From positions 1-26,497 of the forward strand of contig CANIWY010000004.1 of assembly GCA_947471695.1 (NCBI GenBank): 26,497 nucleotides of DNA, given 5' to 3'. Made by a program: the position numbers and the translations under genes. This document shows positions 1 through 7,551 of this stretch, in pieces; position 1 is the first letter of the stretch; every line of letters starts with the position of its first letter. The notes under the pieces are model-generated. The model saw only the letters and a program-made list of their open reading frames with translations. It was not told the origin of the DNA and ran no database searches. This stretch comes from Nitrosomonadaceae bacterium. GTDB taxonomy: Bacteria; Pseudomonadota; Gammaproteobacteria; Burkholderiales; Nitrosomonadaceae.

Positions 1-167
1 ACAACCTTAGCTCCTTTGGAGACCTGGTCATGCTTTGGTAAGAAAGGTGGCTTTACCATCTCTTGTTTAACACGTGGCAACTTATCGGCTGGGTCCGCAA
101 AAGATACTGATGCGGCACCAAAGCATAGAAGCCCTAAGGCGACTACTGATTGGACTACTTTATTCAT
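1..167 (-). CDS. nirK: Probable copper-containing nitrite reductase, N-terminal fragment (cut by window edge)
   Basis: Only the first 55 codons are present. The ATG at 165-167 follows a clear ribosome binding site (GGAGGG, complement of 171-176). The protein opens with a Sec signal peptide (MNKVVQSVVALGLLCFGAAS, then VSFA before DPADKLPRV). The mature start, LPRVKQEMVKPPF followed by PKHDQVSKGAKV, resembles from memory the N-termini of copper nitrite reductases of betaproteobacterial nitrifiers and iron oxidisers. Such enzymes are periplasmic trimers that reduce nitrite to nitric oxide. The type 1 and type 2 copper ligands lie outside the window and cannot be checked, so the name rests on the N-terminus alone. 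Another secreted cupredoxin is possible. Confidence 0.5.
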   Translation of the reverse strand, partial: MNKVVQSVVALGLLCFGAASVSFADPADKLPRVKQEMVKPPFLPKHDQVSKGAKV

Positions 168-286
168 GTTTCCCTCCAAAAAATTAATAAAATGTACGGC
201 GGAAATTTTCATTCCCCATTCATTGATTGGGTTTCTTACAGACCCATGTCCTTTCTATTTTCATACATGGATAATACATCCTATAT

Positions 287-469
287 TCAATAAGTGTCTT
301 TGTCTAGGCCAGATGCTTTTAAATATTGTAACCAACTGACTTTGTTACTTTCTTCTGTCCGCAGGTTATCGCTTATCAGGTCGGCATATCCTTTTACTTG
401 AATGATCTGGTCTGTTATTTTGGGAATTTGCATCAGTGGCAACACTGTGTCCCAGTCGTGATGAGCCAT
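287..469 (-). CDS. Hypothetical short protein (60 aa), doubtful
   Basis: An ATG-started frame of 60 codons reads MAHHDWDTVLPLMQIPKITD and onward to SGLDKDTY. Its composition is protein-like (balanced charged and hydrophobic residues), unlike the repetitive shadow frames nearby. There is no good ribosome binding site; the bases before the ATG contain only a weak GGACG. A stop codon lies three codons upstream, so it cannot be extended. I do not recognise the family. It could be a genuine small protein, the degraded tail of a lost gene, or chance. Confidence 0.25.
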   Translation of the reverse strand: MAHHDWDTVLPLMQIPKITDQIIQVKGYADLISDNLRTEESNKVSWLQYLKASGLDKDTY

Positions 470-656
470 TACGAGTCACCGCGTCCGTCGGATTAGGAGA
501 TGATCTTGACTACTGGATGTCGCCTTAGAAAATTGAGGGTAGCAATCCCCTCCGGTCACATAGAAAAATGTAAACCCGAGCACGTCTTGAAAGACGATAG
601 AACCTACACCACATTGACTCTTATTGAATCAACGCGATCATACTCAGCAGTGAAAC

Positions 657-702
657 CTGTGGACCAGCCTATTACCTTCCCAGATACTGGGCCGGTCCAC
701 AG
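657..702. repeat. Two-tier inverted repeat downstream of the histone-like gene
   Basis: CTGTGGACC (657-665) pairs perfectly with GGTCCACAG (694-702). Inside it, CCCAG (679-683) pairs with CTGGG (687-691) over a three-base loop. It sits 16 bases past the stop of the minus-strand histone-like gene, the right place for a 3'-end structure. No T-run follows on either strand, so it is not a canonical intrinsic terminator. Confidence 0.6.
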
Positions 703-717
703 CAATAACCGTCAGTC

Positions 718-1242
718 TTAGGGGCGTGAGCCCGAAAGGGGAAACGGCCAGCTGGATGTCGGGCTGCTGATGTCCAGTGCAGATGAACCCCCAATCTTTG
801 CGGCAGCTTTCTTAGGAGCAGCCTTCTTCTTAGGAGCAGCCTTCTTGGCTGGAGCAGCTTTCTTAGCTGGAGCTGCTTTCTTAGCAGGTGCAGCCTTCTT
901 AGCTGGAGCAACTTTCTTCTTAGGAGCGGCCTTCTTCTTAGGAGCAGCCTTCTTAGGAGCAGCCTTCTTGGCTGGGGCCGCTTTCTTGGCCGGTGCAGCC
1001 TTCTTAGGAGCAGTCTTCTTAGCTGGGGCCGCTTTCTTGGCCGGTGCAGCTTTCTTCTTAAGAGCAGCCTTCTTAGCAGGTGCCGCTTTCTTAGCCGGTG
1101 CTGCCTTCTTAGCAGGTGCTGCCTTTTTCTTAGGAGCAGCCTTTTTCTTAGGAGCAGCCTTTTTGGCTGGCGCCGCTTTCTTAGCCGGCGCAGCTTTCTT
1201 TGCTGCTGGTTTCTTTGCTGCTGGTTTCTTGGTAGTTGCCAT
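718..1242 (-). CDS. Histone H1-like Lys/Ala/Pro-repeat DNA-binding protein
   Basis: This 174-residue, very basic protein begins MATTKKPAAKKPAAKKAAPA and is built almost wholly of AAPAKK, AAPKK and AAPKKK units to about residue 140. It ends in a non-repetitive tail with WPFPLSGSRP at the C-terminus, a tail type I associate with betaproteobacterial H1-like proteins. It should bind DNA non-specifically through the lysine-rich tail and affect nucleoid compaction. The start was chosen at the ATG at 1240-1242 because GGAGG stands just upstream (complement of 1247-1251); a longer in-frame extension to 1287 lacks this. The DNA is a tandem array of 9-15 base units. That array leaves several other frames open (672-1247 minus, 770-1408 plus), which are repeat artefacts. 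Repeat number is likely to vary between strains. Confidence 0.88.
   Translation of the reverse strand: MATTKKPAAKKPAAKKAAPAKKAAPAKKAAPKKKAAPKKKAAPAKKAAPAKKAAPAKKAALKKKAAPAKKAAPAKKTAPKKAAPAKKAAPAKKAAPKKAAPKKKAAPKKKVAPAKKAAPAKKAAPAKKAAPAKKAAPKKKAAPKKAAAKIGGSSALDISSPTSSWPFPLSGSRP
795..1235. repeat. Degenerate short tandem repeat array inside the histone-like gene
   Basis: On the plus strand the motifs CTTCTTAGGAGCAGC, CTTCTTGGCTGGAGCAGC and TTTCTTAGCTGGAGC recur about thirty times in mixed order. They encode the KKAAP and KKAAPA units. Unit length is a multiple of three, so copy-number changes keep the reading frame. Confidence 0.85.
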
Positions 1243-1431
1243 TTCAACCTCCAGATTAAAGTTACACAGGGTTACTTCTTCTTGCATTTACTCCGACTAC
1301 TACTACTGGCAGTGTCTTGGGGTAGCAGGCACATCAAAGAAGCCGCCCTCACCCAATCCTGACCGTAGTTCCTTTATGCAGCTCAAGCCCTACCGACCCT
1401 CGCTGTAGTATCCTTTTTAAAAATCAGCGCT

Positions 1432-1450
1432 CCTCCTCTTTTACAGGAGG
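1432..1450. terminator. Possible terminator after nrdB
   Basis: CCTCCT (1432-1437) and AGGAGG (1445-1450) form a six-pair stem with a seven-base loop, about 45 bases past the nrdB stop. On the minus strand a T-run (ATTTTTAAAAA) comes only about nine bases after the stem, so the fit to an intrinsic terminator is imperfect. The rest of the 254-base gap between nrdB and the histone-like gene shows nothing else I can name. Confidence 0.35.
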
Positions 1451-1496
1451 GCTTTATGATTGCTTTATCCGTACCTGAATCCTAGCCCGATCTCCT

Positions 1497-2705
1497 TCAA
1501 TCCCAGCTCAGAGCACCACCGGTCTGATACTCGGTCACACGTGTCTCAAAAAAGTTCTTCTCCTTCTTGAGATCGATCATCTCGGACATCCATGGGAACG
1601 GATTATTCGCGCCCGGATAAAGGGTATCCAACCCAATCTGCTGACACCGACGGTTGGCGATGTATCTCAGATACTCCTTAAACATCGGCGCATTCATTCC
1701 CAGAACACCCCTCGGCATGGTGTCCTCTGCATAACGGTACTCCAGCTCAACCGCCCTCTGCATCAGCCCATTAATCTCATCTCGAAACTCCTTGGTCCAG
1801 AGCTGTGGGTTCTCCATCTTGATCTGGTTGATCACGTCTATCCCAAAGTTGCAGTGCATCGACTCATCCCTCAGGATGTATTGATACTGCTCTGCAGCAC
1901 CGGTCATCTTGTTCTGCCGACCCAGTGCCAGTATCTGAGTGAATCCCACATAAAAAAACAGCCCCTCCATGATGCACGCGAACACGATCAGACTCCTCAG
2001 CAACTTCTGGTCATTCTCTAAGGTACCGGTCTCAAAGTGAGGGTCTGTCAGGGTATCGATGAATGGAATGAGAAACTCGTCCTTATCCCGGATCGATGTG
2101 ACCTCATGATAGGCATTGAAGATCTCGCCCTCGTCCAGACCCAGAGATTCAACGATGTACTGATAGGCATGAGTATGAATCGCTTCCTCGAATGCCTGCC
2201 TGAGTAGATACTGCCGGCACTCTGGATTGGTAATGTGGCGGTATGTTCCGAGCACGATATTGTTCGCTGCCAGCGAATCGGCCGTCACAAAGAATCCTAA
2301 ATTTCGCTTAATCAACCTCCTCTCATCCTCGGTCAATCCATTCGGATCCTTCCAGGTGGCGATATCCCGACTCATGTTGATCTCTTGGGGCATCCAGTGG
2401 TTGGCACATGCGGAGAGGTACTTCTCCCATGCCCACTTATACTTGAACGGCACCAACTGATTCACATCAGCCTTACAATTGATGATCTTCTTGTCCTCAA
2501 CCGATATGCGCCGGTTAGACCCCCCTCCCCCGGACTGCTCACCCCCTCTACTATCACCCCTTGCATCGGCATCCCCGACCAAGGTCATTCCGCTCGCGAC
2601 ATGGAGTCTTCTCCCATTGTTCGCAGCCATCGGTTGCACGCCTCCTGATACAGCCTGCAGCATTGGCATCCCTGATTGCAGCGTTTCATTCTCAATATTC
2701 AGCAC
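1497..2705 (-). CDS. nrdB: Class Ia ribonucleotide reductase, small (R2, beta) subunit
   Basis: R2 carries the di-iron/tyrosyl radical that starts reduction of ribonucleoside diphosphates by NrdA. All metal ligands are visible in this 402-residue protein: Asp143 (TADSLAANN), Glu174 and His177 (AFEEAIHTHAY), Glu247 (CIMEGLFF), and Glu281 with His284 (RDESMH). The radical tyrosine is Tyr181, which argues for class Ia rather than the Tyr-less class Ic type. The C-terminus VTEYQTGGALSWD is the usual tail that docks on R1. The start is GTG at 2703-2705 behind AAAAGGAGA. Residues 1 to about 66 form an extra low-complexity N-terminal stretch (with SGGGGSNRR) before the fold begins at RISVEDKKIINCKADVNQL. 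It lies 33 bases downstream of nrdA, surely co-transcribed. Confidence 0.96.
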   Translation of the reverse strand: MLNIENETLQSGMPMLQAVSGGVQPMAANNGRRLHVASGMTLVGDADARGDSRGGEQSGGGGSNRRISVEDKKIINCKADVNQLVPFKYKWAWEKYLSACANHWMPQEINMSRDIATWKDPNGLTEDERRLIKRNLGFFVTADSLAANNIVLGTYRHITNPECRQYLLRQAFEEAIHTHAYQYIVESLGLDEGEIFNAYHEVTSIRDKDEFLIPFIDTLTDPHFETGTLENDQKLLRSLIVFACIMEGLFFYVGFTQILALGRQNKMTGAAEQYQYILRDESMHCNFGIDVINQIKMENPQLWTKEFRDEINGLMQRAVELEYRYAEDTMPRGVLGMNAPMFKEYLRYIANRRCQQIGLDTLYPGANNPFPWMSEMIDLKKEKNFFETRVTEYQTGGALSWD

Positions 2706-2738
2706 AGTCTTCTCCTTTTATTCCTGATGCTCTATGTA

Positions 2739-5603
2739 TCACTGGCAGGACTCGCACTCCGGGGTATCGATAGAACAATACTTCAGGTCGGTCACTGTTG
2801 CGGCCGCGCTCATGCTGGCCAAACCCCCATCCGCCGGCACCGCATTCAGCACCCCGGCATTCACTGTGGACTTCTCAGCAGAGGTTGCTCCCAGTGTGCG
2901 CAGATAATAGGTCGTCTTAAGGCCCCTCAACCATGCGAGCTTGTAGGTCTCGTCTAACTTCTTCCCAGAAACACCTGCCATATAAATATTGAGTGACTGG
3001 GCCTGATCAATCCATTTTTGTCTTCTCGATGCAGCCTCAATCAGCCAATGAGGCTCGACCTCAAATGCAGTGGCATAGAGCCTTCGGATATCTGCCGGTG
3101 CACGGTCTATCTTGCTCAACGCCCCATCAAAGTACTTAAGATCGGAGATCATCACCTCATCCCACAGCCCGATCTCTCTTAAGTCTTTTACCAGGCTCTC
3201 ATTTGCAATCGTGAACTCGCCCGACAGGTTGGACTTGACATAGAGGTTCTGGTAGGTCGGCTCGATACTGGCGGATACACCGATGATGTTTGAGATGGTC
3301 GCAGTCGGTGCGATTGCCAGGCAGTTTGAGTTACGCATCCCGTGTTGCTTGATGCGTTCACGCAAGATCCCCCACTCCAAGGTAGATGAACTATCCACCT
3401 CGACATAGCCACCACGCTCCTCTCTCAAGAGGTCAAGAGTGTCCTGCGGCAAGATCCCACGATCCCATAAACTGCCCTTGTAGGATGCATAACACCCTCT
3501 CTCCTCAGCAAGCTCAGTTGATGCCCAGTATGCTTGATAGGCGACCGCCTCCATCGAGTGGTCTGCGAACTCAACTGCCTGTTCTGATGCATAAGGGATT
3601 CGCAGCATATGCAGACAATCCTGAAATCCCATGATGCCCAGACCCACAGGGCGGTGTTTCAGGTTGGAGTTACGTGCCTTGGCAACAGCATAGAAGTTAA
3701 TATCAACCACATTGTCCAGCATCCTCATGGCCGTCCTGACGGTCTTCTTGAGCTTCTCTGTGTCGAGCTTGCCGTCCTTGATATGTGCCGCCAGGTTAAC
3801 CGACCCCAGATTACATACCGCGATCTCATCAGAGCTCGTATTCAGCGTGATCTCTGTGCAGAGATTAGAGCTATGCACCACCCCAACGTGATTCTGAGGG
3901 GATCTAATATTGCAGGGGTCCTTAAAGGTGATCCATGGATGCCCGGTCTCGAACAGCATACTCAGCATCTTGCGCCACAGCTGTTGAGCGGGAACCTTTT
4001 TGTATAGGCTCAACTCGCCACGATCAGTCCTCTCCTCGTAGGCCAGATAAGCACTTTCAAATGATTTGCCAAACTTTTCATGAAGGTCCGGTACATCCGA
4101 GGGTGAAAATAATGTCCACTCACCCCCCTCCATCACCCTCTTCATGAACAGATCTGGAACCCAGTTGGCGGTATTCATGTCATGGGTCCGACGTCGGTCA
4201 TCCCCCGTATTCTTACGAAGCTCCAGAAACTCCTCAATATCTAGGTGCCATGTCTCTAGGTAAGAGCAGACAGCTCCCTTACGTTTGCCTCCTTGATTGA
4301 CCGCTACAGCGGTATCCGATACCACCTTAAGAAAGGGGACCACCCCCTGAGACTTGCCATTGGTGCCCTTGATATGAGACCCCATCGCTCTGACTGCGGT
4401 CCAGTCATTGCCCAACCCACCGGCGTACTTAGCAAGTAGCGCATTCTCTTTGATCGCTTCATAAATACCATCCAGGTTATCCGACACCGTGGTCAGATAA
4501 CACGACGATAATTGAGATCGGCACGTACCCGAATTAAACAAGGTCGGCGTAGAACTCATAAAATCAAAATTGGACAGAACATGATAGAACTCAATCGCAC
4601 GAGACTCGCGGTCCACCTCATTCAGAGAAAGCCCCATCGCCACCCGCATAAAGAATGCCTGTGGCAATTCAATCCTCTGGTCCTGTACATGTAAGAAGTA
4701 CCGATCATACAAAGTCTGTAACCCAAGGTAGCCGAACTTTAAATCTCGACTAGCATCTAGCACCTTCGCCAATCGGGGCAGATCGAACTGAGCCATCCTT
4801 CCATCCAACAGCTCAGCATCGATACCCCTCTTGATAAATTCGGGGAAGTATCCTGCATATCGGGACACCATCTCTTCCTGTATGACCTCCTCACCCAGAA
4901 CCTCGAACCGGATGGTATGCAACAATAGTCGCGCGGTCACATAGCTATAGGCGGGCTCCTTCTCGATCAGCGCTCTTGCAGAGAGGATGACCGACTTCCT
5001 CACCTCCTCTGCAGGCACCCCGTCGTACAAATCCTTCAGTGTGGCCTTGAGTATCAGGGTTGCGCTGACTGTCTCATTCAGCCCCGCGCAAGAAGACTCG
5101 ATCAGCGCTAACAGACGATTTGTATCAAGGGGGACCCTACTTCCGCCCTCCATCACATGCAAGATACTGGCAGGGGCCTCTGCCGCAATCGCAGCCTTCT
5201 GCCTCGCTCTCTCACGCGTCCTCTCCTCTCGGTAGAGAACATAGGACCTCGCCACATCATGATCGCCCGATCTCATAAGAGCGAGCTCCACCTGGTCCTG
5301 GATATCCTCTATATGAAAGGTCCCGCCATCTGGCTGGTGTCGTATCAGCGCGCTGACCACGTTATTGGTCAGCTGACCCACCACCTCCCTCACCCGAGTT
5401 GATACCGCACCCTGACCACCATTTACAGCGATAAAGGCCTTGGTCATGGCGATGGAGATCTTGCTCGGCTCGAAAGAAACAACCGAGCCATTGCGGCGAA
5501 TTATCTTGTACTGAGAGTAACGCGAATCTTGGGCGAGAGTGGCCGGAGAAAGATCGTAACTGGGCGCTAGCACTGGATCGGTATTGTCTGTTGCAAGCTG
5601 CAT
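2739..5603 (-). CDS. nrdA: Class Ia ribonucleotide reductase, large (R1, alpha) subunit with two ATP-cones
   Basis: R1 reduces ribonucleoside diphosphates to deoxy forms for DNA synthesis. The 954-residue chain has a first ATP-cone at about 31-130 (KIIRRNGSVVSFEPSKIS) and what reads as a second at about 147-240, then the barrel. Catalytic residues by position: Cys368 (SSCYL) and Cys597 (AVCNLGSVNL) as the redox pair, Asn580, Cys582 (thiyl radical) and Glu584 in SNLCTEI. Tyr899-Tyr900 (KTTYYLRT) are the radical-relay pair. The mobile tail ends in Cys950-x2-Cys953 (ECESCQ). Length exceeds the E. coli enzyme (about 760) mainly because of the extra cone. The start is ATG at 5601-5603 with AAGGAGAG upstream. 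The ATP-cones give dATP feedback control; a NrdR-like site lies 98 bases upstream. Confidence 0.97.
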   Translation of the reverse strand: MQLATDNTDPVLAPSYDLSPATLAQDSRYSQYKIIRRNGSVVSFEPSKISIAMTKAFIAVNGGQGAVSTRVREVVGQLTNNVVSALIRHQPDGGTFHIEDIQDQVELALMRSGDHDVARSYVLYREERTRERARQKAAIAAEAPASILHVMEGGSRVPLDTNRLLALIESSCAGLNETVSATLILKATLKDLYDGVPAEEVRKSVILSARALIEKEPAYSYVTARLLLHTIRFEVLGEEVIQEEMVSRYAGYFPEFIKRGIDAELLDGRMAQFDLPRLAKVLDASRDLKFGYLGLQTLYDRYFLHVQDQRIELPQAFFMRVAMGLSLNEVDRESRAIEFYHVLSNFDFMSSTPTLFNSGTCRSQLSSCYLTTVSDNLDGIYEAIKENALLAKYAGGLGNDWTAVRAMGSHIKGTNGKSQGVVPFLKVVSDTAVAVNQGGKRKGAVCSYLETWHLDIEEFLELRKNTGDDRRRTHDMNTANWVPDLFMKRVMEGGEWTLFSPSDVPDLHEKFGKSFESAYLAYEERTDRGELSLYKKVPAQQLWRKMLSMLFETGHPWITFKDPCNIRSPQNHVGVVHSSNLCTEITLNTSSDEIAVCNLGSVNLAAHIKDGKLDTEKLKKTVRTAMRMLDNVVDINFYAVAKARNSNLKHRPVGLGIMGFQDCLHMLRIPYASEQAVEFADHSMEAVAYQAYWASTELAEERGCYASYKGSLWDRGILPQDTLDLLREERGGYVEVDSSSTLEWGILRERIKQHGMRNSNCLAIAPTATISNIIGVSASIEPTYQNLYVKSNLSGEFTIANESLVKDLREIGLWDEVMISDLKYFDGALSKIDRAPADIRRLYATAFEVEPHWLIEAASRRQKWIDQAQSLNIYMAGVSGKKLDETYKLAWLRGLKTTYYLRTLGATSAEKSTVNAGVLNAVPADGGLASMSAAATVTDLKYCSIDTPECESCQ

Positions 5604-5700
5604 ATCGAACTCTCCTTATCTATTCTATTTCTATTACGACTCTAAACGGGAGACACCTCCCCTCTTGTCATATCAGGCCAGATCGTTGGTAAGCCAATCA

Positions 5701-5718
5701 ACTACTACATCTAGTAGT
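5701..5718. promoter_or_regulatory. NrdR-box-like palindrome upstream of nrdAB
   Basis: ACTACTA-CATC-TAGTAGT is a perfect seven-base inverted repeat with a four-base centre. Its core CTACATCTAG matches eight of ten positions of the NrdR core CWATATATWG. NrdR represses ribonucleotide reductase genes, and boxes usually come in pairs about 31-32 bases apart. A second half-match near 5735-5747 (ACC...GGT, centre about 31 bases away) is weak. A plausible minus-strand -10 (TGCTATAC, complement of 5746-5753) lies just upstream of the palindrome. The remaining 290-base gap between nrdA and the next gene shows nothing else I can name. Confidence 0.5.
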
Positions 5719-5893
5719 CCGTTAAATCATCTTCACCTATTCGTGGTATAGCATATGGATGCGTAGTCTTGTGCAAATGGGAAAATAATGCAAGTGTTTT
5801 TTGCGATTATCACTCAATCGAAAAGTATAAATTCAGATACACCGAATCATGCCCTCCGATACACCTCATCAGATCTCTCGAGAACGTCTTTAA

Positions 5894-6646
5894 TTACCGA
5901 GAGACACCGATCAATGCACCCCGGTGAAGAAGATCTCTCATCAATACCAGCCCCCCCTCAATCACAACCCCTGGGTCGGGATGTTGACTCTCTTCAGAGA
6001 CGATCTCAAGAGCCCTCCGGCCGGTGTTCTCCGCGGCCTCGAACAGACCGAGCAGTCTTGTGGTGAAGGCATTGACCTCCATGAATTGAACTTGATCACT
6101 TGCACCACGAAATGCCAAGAGGTAGGTCTCTGTCGGCACCACCCTGACACCTGGGCCGATGCGATGTACAGGCCAGTGATACTGCAGACGTGAAAGAACC
6201 GGATTCAGCACCGGACGCCCCTCGAGCAGGTCCCCCTCTCGGTCGATCTGATGCCAGTCCGGTTCGCAGCTTGAAATTGAGAGCGCCAACTCGACCCACT
6301 CATAATGAGCGAGCTCGATCATGTATGCGGGGTCACTCTTAGAGAGGGTCCACTCGTCCTTCAGGAAATGAATGAACTCATCCGGTATCTGACGAAAGAA
6401 GGGTGACTGACAGTGATGATTGGCGAGGAAGGCCCTCACCAATCTCGTCCAACGGCGTATCCCTAACACCCCCCTTAATACGGGGAAGCAGGTCAGAAGG
6501 AAACTCTCGATATTCTTGTAGACCAGTCCCTGGTATATCCGCATTCGCCTCTCCTCAATCCCGCTCGGACAGGGGCACTCCTTAGGATCTCTGAGGTGAG
6601 CTGTGAATGCATACTGAAACCGCTGAAATTCAAGAGGTGCCGACAT
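5894..6646 (-). CDS. hvfC: DUF2063 / HvfC-like partner of a DUF692 RiPP maturase
   Basis: This 250-residue protein begins MSAPLEFQRFQYAFTAHLRD, the usual opening of the DUF2063 family. It continues with the family pattern RRMRIYQGLVYKNIESFL, a PFFRQIPDEFIHFL stretch, and AHYEWVELAL. Family members (HvfC, BufC) accompany DUF692 enzymes, are thought to help present the precursor peptide, and act in the cytoplasm. I start at the ATG at 6644-6646, preceded by AGGTCAGAG. A longer frame to 6697 would need a TTG start deep inside the upstream gene. With this start the gene overlaps the end of hvfB by 17 bases, implying translational coupling. It is the third gene of the operon. Confidence 0.85.
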   Translation of the reverse strand: MSAPLEFQRFQYAFTAHLRDPKECPCPSGIEERRMRIYQGLVYKNIESFLLTCFPVLRGVLGIRRWTRLVRAFLANHHCQSPFFRQIPDEFIHFLKDEWTLSKSDPAYMIELAHYEWVELALSISSCEPDWHQIDREGDLLEGRPVLNPVLSRLQYHWPVHRIGPGVRVVPTETYLLAFRGASDQVQFMEVNAFTTRLLGLFEAAENTGRRALEIVSEESQHPDPGVVIEGGLVLMRDLLHRGALIGVSR

Positions 6647-7478
6647 CTCTGACCTGGCCGTATCTAGCCTGATTTTGGGCGATACGTTTAACCTCAACCA
6701 TCAATTGATCCAGTGACGGAATATTAAAGTCCCTCTCCAGCAATGTCGGTGACACCCCATGGATACGGTAGGACTCATCCAGCAATGACCATACCGGCTC
6801 AATCACATCCTCACCATGGGTGTCGATCACCAGATCCTCATTCTCCTGATAATGTCCTGCCATGTGTCGGTAGACAATCCGCTCCGTCGGCATGGAACGG
6901 ATAAACTCAATCGGATCGTAGTCGTGGTTAATGCTGTTGACGTACACATTATTCACGTCGAGATGCAGATCACAATCTGCTTCAGTGAGCACGGACTGGA
7001 TAAACTGGACCTCACTCATCTCGGTCATGGGCGCCTGCAAATAATAAGAGGCGTTCTCTATTGCGATACGACGCTGCAGAATATCTTGAGTGATCCGTAT
7101 CCGTGAGGAGACATACCTCACCGCCTCCTCAGTGAAGGGGATAGGTAACAAATCGTACAGATGTCCATCATCAGAACAGTAGGATAAATGCTCGGTGTAG
7201 AGCAGTACTTGGTGCTGATCGAGGAACCGCTTGATCTTATAAAGCAGTTCCTCATCTAGGGGGGACGGACTGCCGATTGAGAGCGACAGTCCGTGACAGA
7301 CAAATGGATATTGCTCGGTGAATCTTCGTAGGTCACGACCCAACGACCCACCGATATCGATCCAGTTCTCGGGCGCAACCTCAAAGAAGTCGACCCCATC
7401 GGGGACATGCTCCTTCAGCGCGGAGATAAGCTCTCGCCGAAATCCCAGACCCGCACCGGCAAGTGTTAGGCGGCTCAT
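6630..7478 (-). CDS. hvfB: DUF692 (MNIO) RiPP maturase, HvfB/BufB-like
   Basis: DUF692 proteins are TIM-barrel, multinuclear iron oxidases that modify cysteines in ribosomally made peptides (oxazolone/thioamide in MbnB and HvfB, thiooxazoles in BufB). The 282-residue sequence keeps the likely metal ligands: His62 (CHGLSLSIG), Glu96-His97 (YTEHLSY), Glu141-Asn142 (IENASYY), Asp174 and Asn176 (HLDVNNVYVN), His205 and His209 (HMAGHY), Asp219 and His221 (IDTHGED), and Glu248. GVDFFEVAPENW near residue 28 is a family hallmark. The ATG at 7476-7478 follows AAGAG. It lies 73 bases after the Cys-rich EF-hand gene and overlaps hvfC, so its substrate is most likely the product of 7552-7914. Confidence 0.9.
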   Translation of the reverse strand: MSRLTLAGAGLGFRRELISALKEHVPDGVDFFEVAPENWIDIGGSLGRDLRRFTEQYPFVCHGLSLSIGSPSPLDEELLYKIKRFLDQHQVLLYTEHLSYCSDDGHLYDLLPIPFTEEAVRYVSSRIRITQDILQRRIAIENASYYLQAPMTEMSEVQFIQSVLTEADCDLHLDVNNVYVNSINHDYDPIEFIRSMPTERIVYRHMAGHYQENEDLVIDTHGEDVIEPVWSLLDESYRIHGVSPTLLERDFNIPSLDQLMVEVKRIAQNQARYGQVRDVGTS

Positions 7479-7551
7479 GGCTCTTGCGCGCGACTATCTA
7501 CTCATGCCCGGACACTCACTCTCACGATACCCCGCAATCGCCGCCTCTCAT

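Larger units (their letters stand above)
168..717. other. 550-base stretch with no confident gene
   Basis: This lies between the start of the nirK-like gene and the end of the histone-like gene, and both are on the minus strand. It should hold the nirK promoter and the 3' end of the histone transcript. I see no clear FNR-type dyad. It contains a weak minus-strand frame (287-469), a small dyad CCATGT/ACATGG (244-249 and 265-270), a short hairpin CGTCT-TGAA-AGACG (583-596), and the large inverted repeat at 657-702 listed separately. Confidence 0.5.

Noticed and set aside
500..721. 73-codon plus-strand frame
   Set aside because: AGGAG directly abuts the ATG with no spacing, the composition is unremarkable, and the frame ends in the inverted-repeat region; no recognisable protein.
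795..1235. CRISPR-like array
   Set aside because: The repeats are contiguous degenerate coding units without unique spacers.
672..1247. 191-codon Arg/Leu-rich frame on the minus strand
   Set aside because: It is the out-of-frame translation of the KKAAP repeat array and has no independent start signal.
770..1408. 212-codon plus-strand frame of AAFLAGAAFL repeats, resembling a membrane protein
   Set aside because: It is the antisense reading of the histone-like repeat array; the periodic hydrophobic pattern is a by-product of the Lys/Ala/Pro codons.
5788..6066. 92-codon plus-strand frame over the nrdA upstream region
   Set aside because: Most of it is antisense to hvfC, and no ribosome binding site or recognisable domain supports it.
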